64,000 nt of DNA. It comes from Leptospira perolatii (lineage in GTDB: Bacteria > Spirochaetota > Leptospiria > Leptospirales > Leptospiraceae). Under the pieces are notes generated by a model. That model saw only the letters and a program-made list of their open reading frames with translations. It did no database searches and was not told the origin of the DNA. The stretch's first letter is position 1. Each line of letters begins with the position of its first letter. The stretch is from positions 496,001-560,000 of the forward strand of contig NZ_NPDZ01000001.1 of assembly GCF_002811875.1 (NCBI RefSeq), given 5' to 3'. The position numbers and the translations under genes were made by a program. This document shows, piece by piece, positions 1 through 8,910 of this stretch.

Positions 1-2
1 AT

Positions 3-245
3 ATTGTCTATTCTGGAACTTTAGCAGAATCTAAGTTGATAAGCGAAGCTAACAAACTCGTAATCTTATCCGCTTACTGGATATTGCCTCAGCTGGGGTC
101 GGTTTTTTACCACTCAAACAGATTATTAGAGGGGACTGTCAATGATCCCTCGTCCTACGGAATTTTTGCCATTTTACAGGTAGGCCTTTGGATTTTAATT
201 CTAAAAATCCTACTCTTGTGGACAAATCGTCGAATGGAAATATAA
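3..245 (+). CDS. C-terminal end of a membrane protein (5' end outside window)
   Basis: The reading frame is open from the left edge of the window to a stop at 243-245, so only the last 80 residues are seen. They hold two hydrophobic stretches, one around the SAYWILPQLGSVFY segment and one around GIFAILQVGLWILIL, followed by a short basic tail (TNRRMEI). This is the usual end of a polytopic inner-membrane protein, with the last helix exiting to the cytoplasm. An ABC-2 type permease is one possibility, but nothing diagnostic is visible and I do not assign a function. The nearest downstream gene starts 118 bp later on the same strand. Confidence 0.5.
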   Translation: MVYSGTLAESKLISEANKLVILSAYWILPQLGSVFYHSNRLLEGTVNDPSSYGIFAILQVGLWILILKILLLWTNRRMEI

Positions 246-362
246 TCGAATGCCCAGTTACCCCCCTAAGGAATATTTGAAATTCTTGAATTTGGTTTTC
301 TCGAATTACTCCGGCTTGACAAAACTTGCCGAAGAATAGGATAGAGGTGGCCTTCCGAAAAA

Positions 363-1883
363 ATGAATATTGATTGGTACCACTTTGAAAAGGAAGGATA
401 CTATATCAGCGTTCGAAACGTGAACGAACGTATTGAGCGACTCAATCCGTTATATATTCGAATTAACACACTTAATAAAAACGTCGATAAGCTACTAACT
501 GTTCTTCTAGATCGATATCTCGTGTATTTGGACGCGATATCTTTGAAAGAATGCGTTTTTTCGATTCTTAGGGAAAGCGTAATGAATGCAGTGAAGGCAA
601 ATTCTAAACGGGTATTTTTTCTAGAAAACGGACTGAATATTCTGAATCCAGCGGATTATGCAAAAGGGATGACTACCTTTAAGCAGGAAATGATTCGGGA
701 CAAGGATCGATACGCGCAGCTTTTGGAAAAAAAGAATTTTCATTGTCTTATCACCTTGGCCTTCAATCGAAACAGTTTTTTAATGAAGGTATCAAATAAT
801 GCTCCGATTTTGCCGGAAGAATTCAGAAGGGTAGAAAATAGAATCGGTAAGTCCAAAAAATACAATGACCTCGGCGAGGTTTTTGCAGATCACGCCGACG
901 ATTCCGAGGGCGCCGGATTAGGCTTGGCGATGTCCTTGCTGATGCTTAAGAACGAAGGTATAGAAGGAAATTGTTATCAAATCAAGGGTGAAGGCGGAAT
1001 TACTTCTGCATATATTAAGATTCCATTAGATTTCAAACATAGAAACGTTTCGTTTCAACGAACTGTCGAAATTATTGCCGAGATAGATAAGCTTCCAACT
1101 TTTCCTGAAAATCTGAATCAGCTGATGAGTGTTATCAATAAACCCGATTCCTCTATGAGTCACATAACTGATTTAGTCGGGCGCGATGTGTCCCTTTCTA
1201 CGAATATATTAAAATTAGCTAATTCAGCTTCTTTTTCCATGGGTAGAAAAGTAGAAACACTAGAGGATGCTATCAAGAGAATTGGACTCTCCGAATTGAA
1301 TAATATCCTTTTGAGCCTAGGGACTAAGAAAATTCTAGAAGATAGATACAAGGAATTCGAGAATATCTGGGAAAGATCGAGCTTGTCGGCATTCATCTGC
1401 AGACGTCTTGGAGAAAGGATGGGATGGAAAAAGACTTTCATTACCAATTTGGTATGTGCCGCCTTACTCCATGATATTGGCCTAGTCCTGCTCTTAACTC
1501 TCGAACCGGATACTGTTCATCGTCTAACAGACATTACCGGAAAGAATCTACTTCCGTCTCCTTTAGGTTTGGAAGAAGCCGCTCTTGGAATTACCCATAC
1601 TTCATTGGGAAGTATGATCTGCGAAAAATGGAATTTTTCGGATACGATCCGGGTTGCCGCGGAATATCATCACAGACCTCTGATGGCGAAAAGGGAATCC
1701 AAGGATATCGTGTATTCAGTCTATCTTTCAGACTGGATGATCGACTGTCACGATGGTAAAGCGGATTCTGCGGCGATTCATTGGGAGGTCCTACAATATT
1801 TCGGATTCAAGAAAGATGATGATTGGAGGGAATTCGGAGAGGCGGTAATTAAAGAGTATGGCACTTTCACCAATCAAGTATAG
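363..1883 (+). CDS. HDOD signalling protein with N-terminal histidine-kinase-like ATPase domain
   Basis: This 506-residue cytoplasmic protein has two parts. Residues about 60-225 look like a GHKL ATPase fold: an N-box (ESVMNAVKAN, about 71-80) and a glycine-rich lid (EGAGLGLAM, 182-190). The usual DxGxG box is changed to VSNNAP near residue 143, and there is no phospho-acceptor His domain before it. Residues about 235-430 form an HDOD domain, with LPTFPENLNQLM near 244, the VSLSTNILKLANSASF helix pair and a partial HD motif (LLHDIG near 365). HDOD proteins act in signalling and in regulation of motility or secretion without proven nucleotide hydrolysis. The ATG at 363 has a weak Shine-Dalgarno sequence. 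The gene stands alone; no partner kinase or receiver is next to it. Confidence 0.8.
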   Translation: MNIDWYHFEKEGYYISVRNVNERIERLNPLYIRINTLNKNVDKLLTVLLDRYLVYLDAISLKECVFSILRESVMNAVKANSKRVFFLENGLNILNPADYAKGMTTFKQEMIRDKDRYAQLLEKKNFHCLITLAFNRNSFLMKVSNNAPILPEEFRRVENRIGKSKKYNDLGEVFADHADDSEGAGLGLAMSLLMLKNEGIEGNCYQIKGEGGITSAYIKIPLDFKHRNVSFQRTVEIIAEIDKLPTFPENLNQLMSVINKPDSSMSHITDLVGRDVSLSTNILKLANSASFSMGRKVETLEDAIKRIGLSELNNILLSLGTKKILEDRYKEFENIWERSSLSAFICRRLGERMGWKKTFITNLVCAALLHDIGLVLLLTLEPDTVHRLTDITGKNLLPSPLGLEEAALGITHTSLGSMICEKWNFSDTIRVAAEYHHRPLMAKRESKDIVYSVYLSDWMIDCHDGKADSAAIHWEVLQYFGFKKDDDWREFGEAVIKEYGTFTNQV

Positions 1884-2102
1884 ATCGTAAATTACAGGGG
1901 AAAGTCTTCCTCGCGTTCTCAAAACGTACTGCAAAATTTTCTTTACAAAGCATAGAATAGATTCCAGCATTTACTCAGATCCGCATATGATTGCCTAATC
2001 GCCATTCACCAATTTCACTTTGGTGCCTCTCCTCGAGAGGCGAGATCCTAATTTCCACTGAAAGGAAAAAGGATCTGTTATCAATTCGCTCTAGGAAATA
2101 GA

Positions 2103-2501
2103 GCATGGCGACTTTCAGATGGGGCTTGGTTGCTTGATACGCCAGGAATGCGCGAGGTGCAACTCTGGTCCGATGGTTCCGGATTAGAGACAAGCTTTCC
2201 GGAGATAACCGAAGCGGCTGAGCGATACAAGTTTAAGGACTGCACTCACAATTCTGAATTAGGACGTGCGGTGCAGGCCGCAATCTCGAACGGAAAAATT
2301 GCCTTGGACAGATTTAGAAGCTACACAAAACTAAAAGCGGAGTTATTGCGGTCTCAAATGTCTGTGGAAGAAGCTGTTGAAAAAGCAGAGGGCAAAAGAA
2401 AGATATTCTTGAAAATTTCAAAAGTTTTCCGCCAAGGCGTAGAACTCTTCTGGGAGCAATTCTTCTGGTCGTTTGTCCGTAGATATTTTAGATATTTCTA
2501 A
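2103..2501 (+). pseudogene. rsgA: rsgA remnant (ribosome small-subunit-dependent GTPase A, 3' part only)
   Basis: The translated frame starts abruptly inside the GTPase domain. SDGAWLLDTPGMREVQLW (2115-2168) matches the G3 region of RsgA, and SFPEITEAAERYKFKDCTHN with AVQAAISNGKI matches its zinc-knuckle region. The G1 P-loop and the whole OB-fold are missing, and an in-frame stop lies at 2049-2051. RsgA normally binds zinc through a CxxxxCxHxxxxxC pattern; here the first Cys is Tyr and the last is Arg (ELGR instead of EPGC), so the site is broken. The frame runs on into the 3' end of the opposing ksgA. I read it as a decaying fragment left by deletion or an old duplication. A short inverted repeat (GCCTCT/AGAGGC, 2025-2041) lies just upstream. 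Confidence 0.75.
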
Positions 2502-3287
2502 TGCTTTTAACATTCTCTCTCTAAGGGTTTGTTCTGATAGGTCGAACGGAAGTCGAGTCGGATAAAAGGATTTGATCGGTGCTTCCTTTATAGAAGAACC
2601 GATCTTTTTTCTTTTCCCCCAAAAAAGTACCCTACACAATAATTCGAGGGCTTTAAAGCGATCAGAGTTTTGAAATCTGGAATTTGCGCGGAATTCCAAA
2701 ATTGCAGAATCTACATTTGGCGGCGGATAAAATGCTCCTGCCTTGACTGTCTTTTTTAGTTTGAAGGTTCCGTATGCTCCGGCATAAATTCCCAACGAAG
2801 AAATTTCCTTGGTCATCCTTTGCGCAAATTCCTTTTGCACTAAAAATACTGCTCCCAGTAATCCGGTAAAATTTTCCAGACACAATAGTATAAGTTCGGA
2901 AGTAATATAGTAGGGAAGATTTCCAAAAACGTAACATTTTTCGGGAAATTCATGTGCAATGGATTCTCTTACGTCTCCAGGAATAATTTCTGCTTCCGGA
3001 AGGAACTCCTTCAACCAGTTGCAATAGACAGGGTCGATCTCGTATAACTGTACTTTTTTTCCAGTCTGCACTAATTTGTGGGAAAGTGCCCCAAGCCCTG
3101 GACCGATCTCGATCAATAGTTCGGATTCTTGCACCAGTGTTGAATCTGCGCTATCGAAGATCGCTTGGATCGAATTTGGATCGATCAGAAAATTCTGCCC
3201 CCATTTTTTCAGAGGAGCCGAAGATCTGCTCTCTAGAAATTCTCGGATCTTGGACGGCTTATAAAATGGGTACTCCGGGAATTTCAT
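2418..3287 (-). CDS. ksgA: 16S rRNA (adenine1518-N6/adenine1519-N6) dimethyltransferase KsgA
   Basis: KsgA dimethylates two adjacent adenines in the 3' helix of 16S rRNA late in 30S assembly. From the ATG at 3287 the protein has 289 residues, close to the usual size. Visible motifs are KKWGQNFLIDP (28-38), the SAM-binding EIGPGLGAL (60-68), the acidic motif YEIDP (82-86) and the catalytic NLPYYI (123-128). I prefer the ATG at 3287 to the upstream TTG at 3323, because a GGAAG sequence precedes it and homologues start near this point. The gene begins inside the last 29 bp of comEC, so the two are probably co-transcribed. Its 3' end overlaps the rsgA remnant on the other strand. Confidence 0.93.
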   Translation of the reverse strand: MKFPEYPFYKPSKIREFLESRSSAPLKKWGQNFLIDPNSIQAIFDSADSTLVQESELLIEIGPGLGALSHKLVQTGKKVQLYEIDPVYCNWLKEFLPEAEIIPGDVRESIAHEFPEKCYVFGNLPYYITSELILLCLENFTGLLGAVFLVQKEFAQRMTKEISSLGIYAGAYGTFKLKKTVKAGAFYPPPNVDSAILEFRANSRFQNSDRFKALELLCRVLFWGKRKKIGSSIKEAPIKSFYPTRLPFDLSEQTLRERMLKALEISKISTDKRPEELLPEEFYALAENF

Positions 3288-5253
3288 TGCTTCCAATAAA
3301 TCTCCAACCTGGCCCGATTCCAAGCTGTTTTCTATTTTGGTTCCATCGGTAAATGTCCGCGGTTTGTTTGTACCGAGGCAATAGTAAGATAAGTCCTTCC
3401 TGATCTCTTGTTTCTCGGACCAGACTTGCTACACGATCCTTGCCTAATCGAAATCGAATGAGTCTTTTGGGGCCGGATGGATTCGGAAGGTAAAACCAGC
3501 TCCTTCTTTCTGTCTTTTGCATATTCCAATCCGAATATGAGTCCGAATTTTCAAAATCTTTGCCGGCATAAAAAATAGAAACGTTAGATCGACCTTTTAT
3601 ACAAGAGGCGATCCACTTAAAACAAGATTCATCTTCGAGATATATTTCACGGATCGGAAAGGTTCTCTCTTCGTTTTTGGAATAGGCAAGATTACCACAG
3701 ACAAATTCACGCTTTCTTACGAATGTGGAATAGTACAAACGATTGCTATACTTGCATTTGCCCGCGATTTCTAGTGTACCTTGGTTTCGGATTACAAAAG
3801 AAAATCTGTCCCCGAAGAAAAGTGGAGGTGGAGGGGTCCACTTGGAACTGAAGTAAAGGGAAAGATATAAAATGAGCGCAAAGCCAGACGCGAATAATGA
3901 ACGGAAAAATTTTCTAAGCGCCGAATTCTTTCTTCTGGCCGCCGCTTGAGATAGTGAATCTTCTCCAGAAGATGTTTCTAAATATAAATTTAAAGACCCT
4001 TGTTCTGCATGAAGCTTCACACTTCTGTCTTTAGAAAGTAAGACTTTCGTATAACAAAGAAACAGTATAAGCGAACTGAATAAGGCCAAAGAAAGAATCT
4101 TTGCTTCTCTAAAATAGCTGCAAAGAATTCCGAGCTCGCTGTCCGACCAAAATCTAGTAATTTCTACGAGTAAAAAAAGTAGAAGCTTAGCGCTCCACCA
4201 GGCTAGTTCACAGAAATACGGGATTCCCATCGATTGAAGCAGGATAGCAAGATATAAAATCGGTAAAAGTACTCCACAAAGAGGTACTAAGAGTAAATTC
4301 AGGAATAAGGAGCCGAAACTGTAAGAACCGAAATACCACACCAGAGCCGGAAAGGTTCCGAGACCTGCTGACATCGAGATCAATAAATTCTCTCTCATGA
4401 ATCGAAGCACAGTTGTTTTCCATGAATTTTCTCGATTCGAAAAAGGAATTAAGACTGCAAAGCAATTCCTTAGTAAGAAAATTCCGATTACTGCACCGAA
4501 AGAAAGTAAAAACGAGACTCCGAAAGATCGGACAGGATCCCAGAGATAGAGTATAAATGCTGTAAAGAGTAGCAAGTCGGAGATTCTTAGTTTTCTGAAA
4601 ACGAGAGATTGCAGCAGAAGAAGTGAGGAAAAGACCCAAGCTCTACAAAGCGACATCGGAAACCCCAGGCAAGCCAGAAAAGCGAATCCAAATCCTACAG
4701 GAAATATTATAGGAAAATAATATCCTAATTTTGGAAATTTCTTTAAGCAGAAAAAAATTGACCCGAGCAATATTCCGAGATGCAATCCGGAGGCTGCAAA
4801 TAAATGAAGAATCCCACCTTCTTGTGCAGCGCGTTTAAAATCCGGATCTAACCCTTTTGAGTCGCCTAACACAAGGCCAAGAGAAATATCTCTATCGATT
4901 CCGCTTATATCTGCTTCGTCTAACAAATGATTTACGAATTGGCCGGATTTTTGCTTAAGAATCTCGGAATCCTTTAGAAACGGGGCTTCATGGCGTCGAG
5001 CTTGGGAAAGATCTTGCGCTAAAAAGAATAGAATTCCGATACAGACCGTACTCAGTTTCTTGCGAGAGTCATTTCGAGGTGAATTTTGTATTAGGAGGTA
5101 GGCCAATCCTAAGCAGGCGGCGCTACACCAGAAAATTAGCAAGTTCGGAAGGATCAGGTCTAGAGACAAACAGGAAAAATAGCCGATCGCAAAATAAGAA
5201 ACTAAGGAGATTGGAATCCAGTCTCTGAATTGTTTTTCGATTTCCGAAATCAT
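3259..5253 (-). CDS. ComEC/Rec2-family inner-membrane protein
   Basis: ComEC forms the inner-membrane channel for DNA uptake in natural transformation. This 664-residue protein has two or three N-terminal hydrophobic helices, a soluble segment holding DRDISLGLVLGDSKGLD (about 120-136), and the competence-domain signature GILHLFAASGLHLGI (about 146-160). Many transmembrane helices follow to about residue 400. The last 220 residues start with one more helix (LFASGFALILYLSLYF) and end in a soluble tail. Full-length ComEC proteins often end in a metallo-beta-lactamase nuclease domain; I see no HxHxDH motif, so that domain appears absent. The stop overlaps the start of ksgA. Transformation of this organism is inference only. 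Confidence 0.8.
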   Translation of the reverse strand: MISEIEKQFRDWIPISLVSYFAIGYFSCLSLDLILPNLLIFWCSAACLGLAYLLIQNSPRNDSRKKLSTVCIGILFFLAQDLSQARRHEAPFLKDSEILKQKSGQFVNHLLDEADISGIDRDISLGLVLGDSKGLDPDFKRAAQEGGILHLFAASGLHLGILLGSIFFCLKKFPKLGYYFPIIFPVGFGFAFLACLGFPMSLCRAWVFSSLLLLQSLVFRKLRISDLLLFTAFILYLWDPVRSFGVSFLLSFGAVIGIFLLRNCFAVLIPFSNRENSWKTTVLRFMRENLLISMSAGLGTFPALVWYFGSYSFGSLFLNLLLVPLCGVLLPILYLAILLQSMGIPYFCELAWWSAKLLLFLLVEITRFWSDSELGILCSYFREAKILSLALFSSLILFLCYTKVLLSKDRSVKLHAEQGSLNLYLETSSGEDSLSQAAARRKNSALRKFFRSLFASGFALILYLSLYFSSKWTPPPPLFFGDRFSFVIRNQGTLEIAGKCKYSNRLYYSTFVRKREFVCGNLAYSKNEERTFPIREIYLEDESCFKWIASCIKGRSNVSIFYAGKDFENSDSYSDWNMQKTERRSWFYLPNPSGPKRLIRFRLGKDRVASLVRETRDQEGLILLLPRYKQTADIYRWNQNRKQLGIGPGWRFIGSNEIPGVPIL

Positions 5254-5315
5254 TAAGCGGACGGTTCTCTGGAATTTTTACTTGCTTAAGATAAAAATAA
5301 AGTATTTGTAAAATA

Positions 5316-6305
5316 ATGATAAAACGTATATTCGCAGTACTTTCCATTATACTTTTGATTGTCCTAATTTGGATCGGCTATCAGCTGAATTACCATCCTA
5401 GCCTAGACGCATACAAGGATCATTTCATACCGATTGAGGAAAAGCCTGAAAAGGAATCAGCGGACCTGAAAGTCACGTTCCTGGGAGTTTCCACTTTACT
5501 AGTTGATGACGGCCAGACCGCATTTATGACGGACGGATTCTTTACTCGACCAGGGCTATTGCAATTGAATAGTATCTCACCGAATAAAGATTTAATTGTG
5601 CAAAGTCTAGGAAAATTGGGAGTCAAGTCTCTCGCCGCAGTCATTCCGGTTCATTCTCATTACGATCACGCTCTTGACTCTGCAGTGGTAGCAGAACTGA
5701 CGAATGCAGATTTGGTCGGATCCGAATCAACTCGCAATATCGGTCTAGGATTCGGACTTCCGGAGAATCGTATTAAGGTTGTAACTAACGAAAGTAAACT
5801 TCAGTACGGAAAATTCAAAATCACTATATTAAAATCCTCTCATATTCCAGGTGGCCGCTACCTTGGGGAAATCACCTCTCCCATTACGAATCCTACGAAG
5901 GCGAGCGAATATAAAATGGGGGATTGTTATTCTGTCTTAGTCGAGCACGGCAATCGGTCGATTTTGATCCAAGGAAGCGCTGGATTCATTCCGGGAGCAT
6001 TGAAAGGACACAAGGCGGATGTGGTCTACTTAGGAGTAAGCGGTTTAGGAAAATTTGATGAATCATACCTTCAAGAATACTGGAAGGAAACAATGGAAAC
6101 CGTTGGTGCGAAACGCGCGATCTTGGTTCATTGGGACGACTTCTTTGAACCCTTGGATGGGGAACTAGTTTTATTACCTCCATTCTTGGATAATTTCGAT
6201 AACTCGATCAAGTTCTTATTGGCCAAAGGAAAAGCTAGCGATGTCGATATTAGAATTCCGATTGTTTGGAAACCCGCGGATCCTTTTACAGGTTTGAAGT
6301 TTTAG
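5316..6305 (+). CDS. Membrane-anchored metallo-beta-lactamase-fold hydrolase
   Basis: The 329-residue protein opens with an uncleaved hydrophobic anchor (residues about 4-22, FAVLSIILLIVLIWIGY), after which the chain should lie outside the inner membrane. A metallo-beta-lactamase fold follows, with TFLGVSTLLVDDG (54-66), the metal motif HSHYDH (113-118), further ligand candidates in SSHIPGG and QGSAGFIPG, and VHWDD near residue 273. Proteins of this UlaG/NAPE-PLD-like kind include phosphodiesterases and lactonases; the substrate cannot be read from the sequence. The gene diverges from comEC with 62 bp between starts. Its stop overlaps that of the opposing 6302-7114 gene by 4 bp. Confidence 0.8.
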   Translation: MIKRIFAVLSIILLIVLIWIGYQLNYHPSLDAYKDHFIPIEEKPEKESADLKVTFLGVSTLLVDDGQTAFMTDGFFTRPGLLQLNSISPNKDLIVQSLGKLGVKSLAAVIPVHSHYDHALDSAVVAELTNADLVGSESTRNIGLGFGLPENRIKVVTNESKLQYGKFKITILKSSHIPGGRYLGEITSPITNPTKASEYKMGDCYSVLVEHGNRSILIQGSAGFIPGALKGHKADVVYLGVSGLGKFDESYLQEYWKETMETVGAKRAILVHWDDFFEPLDGELVLLPPFLDNFDNSIKFLLAKGKASDVDIRIPIVWKPADPFTGLKF

Positions 6306-7114
6306 AAATATAAGTTTAGTTCAAAAAGTATTGAATGCGGATTGAAATCTGCGTTTTTATGATTTGGAATTTGGTATCCGACTGACAGAGCGAGATCTTT
6401 AGTGAATTCGTAACTTAGTCCACATACCGTTACACCAAGTGCGTTAGCCCCGGAAATAGAATCGCACAGGAGACTGTAATGGAAGAGTAATGCTATGTCG
6501 AATCCACTCAGAATCCCATAATAATTCAGTTTATGCGGTTCCGGTAATCCTCTTAGTTTTCTTCGATTTGCTCCAAGAAAAGCTGGATTTCCATAGTAAC
6601 CGCCAAAATAAACTATGCCCCGGACTTTCTTCAGATCTTGGGCAACTAGAAAATAATCATATGTTGCAAATTTAATATCTCGGTCGTTTGGGTAAACCGC
6701 ACCTCCGCTCTTAGTGCCAAATCCAATATTCAGATCCTCGGAGATTTGAATTTTTTTTTGATAAGCAAAAGTTAATGTGGGACTTACGTGGGGATATGGA
6801 GATAAACAATCCAATGTAAAACAAAAGGAGGAAGAATTCTGTCTTGGAATCCAAAAAACATTATAAAGATTTAATCCCATCTCTTGATGATTCCCTATAC
6901 CGTGCATGTAGGTGGTATCAAACTGTATGTTGTTCGGATAAGGAATAATTTGCTCTTGAAAGTAGTGTCTGCCTTCGGGTGTGATTTTGATTGCGGAGAC
7001 GTTAAACAAATCCTGCTGGGCCAACAAGTTATTCGGAGAAGAGTAAAAGACTCCGAGGACAAAAAAGAAAACGAAAAAGGATTTTTGGCGAAAAATAGCA
7101 AATCGAAGAACCAT
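6302..7114 (-). CDS. Predicted exported outer-membrane barrel protein, unknown function
   Basis: This 270-residue protein has an N-terminal signal peptide (basic RFAIFRQKS, then FFVFFFVLGVFYSS, with likely cleavage near LLAQQ). The mature part is rich in alternating hydrophobic and aromatic residues and Tyr/Gly turns, and it ends in the strand pattern HSILFELNLYF with a terminal Phe, typical of outer-membrane beta-barrels. Four Cys sit in the mature region, including FCFTLDC. It resembles no enzyme I know. It lies 168 bp downstream of fecR on the same strand, separated from it by a strong hairpin, so any role in the sigma/FecR system is speculative. Confidence 0.6.
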   Translation of the reverse strand: MVLRFAIFRQKSFFVFFFVLGVFYSSPNNLLAQQDLFNVSAIKITPEGRHYFQEQIIPYPNNIQFDTTYMHGIGNHQEMGLNLYNVFWIPRQNSSSFCFTLDCLSPYPHVSPTLTFAYQKKIQISEDLNIGFGTKSGGAVYPNDRDIKFATYDYFLVAQDLKKVRGIVYFGGYYGNPAFLGANRRKLRGLPEPHKLNYYGILSGFDIALLFHYSLLCDSISGANALGVTVCGLSYEFTKDLALSVGYQIPNHKNADFNPHSILFELNLYF

Positions 7115-7251
7115 ATTAGCCTAGGGTCCTCTTGTCAGACGTCCTGTATAAACAGACGAATCGGATTGAATCAGTACTCTAGAATGTGGATCTGGATGGA
7201 GTTTTCTTTTCCATTTGCTTGAAATTTATCGAGTTTTCTGAAGCCGGCTGA

Positions 7252-7274
7252 GAGAGGAGGAATGTCCTCCTCTC
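7252..7274 (-). terminator. Strong hairpin downstream of the fecR-like gene
   Basis: A perfect 10-bp inverted repeat, GAGAGGAGGA (7252-7261) and TCCTCCTCTC (7265-7274), with a 3-nt loop lies 8 bp beyond the stop of the FecR-like gene. Neither strand has a clear T-run after the stem. It could be a terminator assisted by Rho or an mRNA 3'-end stabiliser. Confidence 0.5.
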
Positions 7275-7282
7275 CTTTGACT

Positions 7283-8359
7283 TTACTCGGCGCTTACTTC
7301 GATGCGCGCAATTTTCGATTTTGGCAAGACGATCTCTGAACCATCGTCTAAGAGCACCTTATAAATATTGCCTTCTTGAGTCGCATATCCGGCTATTTTA
7401 GTACTGTCTTTGCGATAGAAAGTAAGATAGGGGTACTTGCTCCATTGCGCGATCTTCTGATTTTTCAGAAGCAAATTCATTTCAGCCTCCGAATAGCGAA
7501 AGTCTGAGGATTGAGCAGATAATGTTTTTTGCATATTATCTGATATGGTTTTCAATCTTTGCATGTCTCTTTCAGAGATTGTTTGGATTTCGATTGGGTC
7601 TTCGGACTCAAAACCTGTTTTTTGTCCGATAGAAGTGAAATGTCCCGAATTGAGCAGAATCGGTGTCTGATTGTTACTTTGTGCAAGATCCTCCTGGGTA
7701 AGGGAAACTTTACCTTCAAGAAGTTGAATTTTTTCACTTTCCCCATCTGAAGATAAAACGACGGTAGTCCCGAGAAGCTCTCCTTGAAGTTTTCCTGTTT
7801 TTGCAAAAATTCGGATTGAAGCCTCCCTCTCACTAGTAGAGAGAAATACGGTGCCTTGGACGACTTCAATATGAATCTCATCTTTTTCCATTCGGATACT
7901 TAGAGCAGTATTCGGGAACTGCCTCAAAAATAGTTTCGAGTTTGCGATCAATAGGTTATCGCAAAAAGTATCTTTGGAATCAATTTGCAAATATCCGTCG
8001 GCTAGCTTGGGTAAACATGTATCAAGCCCAATCGTTTTTTGCACGGAGATTTGAGTGTCTCTCAGATTTGTATTTTTCCACCGATAGATCGAAAATACGA
8101 TCATTAAAGTAGCGGCTGCCGCTAAAATCGGAAACATTAAAGTTTTGTAATTAACCTTAGGTCCACTTTTAGTTTGTGCCTCAAGTAGGTTTCTTGTTAA
8201 ATTTGTATCTAGAGATTTTAGCTCAACCTTTAGAGAAAGCAAAGAGAAATACCTTTTTCTAAACTCCTGGTTTGCAAGAAGTTCGGATAGTTCCTTTGGT
8301 TCGATTTTTCCAAAAAGCGCTCGTTCCATATTTTTGTCGTCCTTGTCCGAGGTATTCAT
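7283..8359 (-). CDS. FecR-domain membrane protein, probable anti-sigma regulator
   Basis: The 358-residue protein has a cytoplasmic N-terminal part (about 1-75), one transmembrane helix (about 77-92, MFPILAAAATLMIVFSIY) and a periplasmic FecR-type beta domain (about 130-250, including LSIRMEKDEIHIEVVQGTVFLST and LLGTTVVLSSDGES). FecR proteins relay a periplasmic signal to an ECF sigma factor bound at the N-terminus. The ATG overlaps the TGA of the ECF sigma gene (ATGA), so the two are translated together. The C-terminus (YKVLLDDGSEIVLPKSKIARIE) looks like a small beta module also present in two other exported proteins of this window. No TonB-dependent receptor gene is nearby. Confidence 0.8.
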   Translation of the reverse strand: MNTSDKDDKNMERALFGKIEPKELSELLANQEFRKRYFSLLSLKVELKSLDTNLTRNLLEAQTKSGPKVNYKTLMFPILAAAATLMIVFSIYRWKNTNLRDTQISVQKTIGLDTCLPKLADGYLQIDSKDTFCDNLLIANSKLFLRQFPNTALSIRMEKDEIHIEVVQGTVFLSTSEREASIRIFAKTGKLQGELLGTTVVLSSDGESEKIQLLEGKVSLTQEDLAQSNNQTPILLNSGHFTSIGQKTGFESEDPIEIQTISERDMQRLKTISDNMQKTLSAQSSDFRYSEAEMNLLLKNQKIAQWSKYPYLTFYRKDSTKIAGYATQEGNIYKVLLDDGSEIVLPKSKIARIEVSAE

Positions 8360-8910
8360 AAAAGTCCTCCTTTGAGCGCTTCTTCATTCAAGCCGTCCCG
8401 CTTTAACTGCATTTTTAGTATCGTTAACGCAGAAATTGTTTTTCGGCTAACAGTTCTTACGGATACACCGATGGTCTTCCCGACTTCTTCGGCAGTGCAT
8501 TCTTTAAAAAATCTTAATATAACGATGGACTTTTCTGGCTCGGGAAGTTCCTTGATTCTTTTTACAAGTATTTCTTGCACCCATTTTTGGTCTCTTTTTT
8601 GTTCTTCTGAATCAGTAGAAAGCCAACCGCTCGAATCTAAGTTCTGAATAGACTGTAATGCTGAATATTTATTGTTCTTCCGAAAGAGATCGATGCAAAC
8701 ATTTCTAGCGATCGAAAAGACCCAGGCCGCTTCCGATCCCTTTGTTGGGTCATAGGTATGATAATTTTTGAGTATCTTAACAAAAATTTCCTGCGCGCAC
8801 TCTTCTGCTTCTTCATATTCTGCGCCCCATTTTCTGAGAGTAAAGAATACCTTCTTATGGTATTTTCCGAACATTTCATCGAAGTTGAATGAATAAGCAT
8901 TTAAGTTCAT
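8356..8910 (-). CDS. ECF-family RNA polymerase sigma factor
   Basis: This 184-residue protein has a region 2 helix (YEEAEECAQEIFVKILKNYHTYDP, then AWVFSIARNVCIDLFRK) and a region 4 helix-turn-helix near the end (LRFFKECTAEEVGKTIGVSVRTVSRKTISALTIL). There is no region 1 or 3, as in extracytoplasmic-function sigma factors. It directs core polymerase to a small regulon in response to an envelope signal. The following fecR-like gene overlaps its stop by 4 bp and most likely encodes its regulator. The start faces the divergent gene at 8987 across 76 bp, so the promoter is probably autoregulated there, but I do not mark a site. Confidence 0.88.
   Translation of the reverse strand: MNLNAYSFNFDEMFGKYHKKVFFTLRKWGAEYEEAEECAQEIFVKILKNYHTYDPTKGSEAAWVFSIARNVCIDLFRKNNKYSALQSIQNLDSSGWLSTDSEEQKRDQKWVQEILVKRIKELPEPEKSIVILRFFKECTAEEVGKTIGVSVRTVSRKTISALTILKMQLKRDGLNEEALKGGLL

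Noticed and set aside
5316..6305. Metallo-beta-lactamase antibiotic resistance gene
   Set aside because: The fold is shared, but the membrane anchor and later motifs fit general hydrolases (UlaG/NAPE-PLD-like), not class B beta-lactamases.
6884..7222. Plus-strand frame of 112 codons
   Set aside because: It runs antisense to the start of the exported barrel gene at 6302-7114, which has a clear signal peptide, and no ribosome-binding site or family pattern supports the plus frame.
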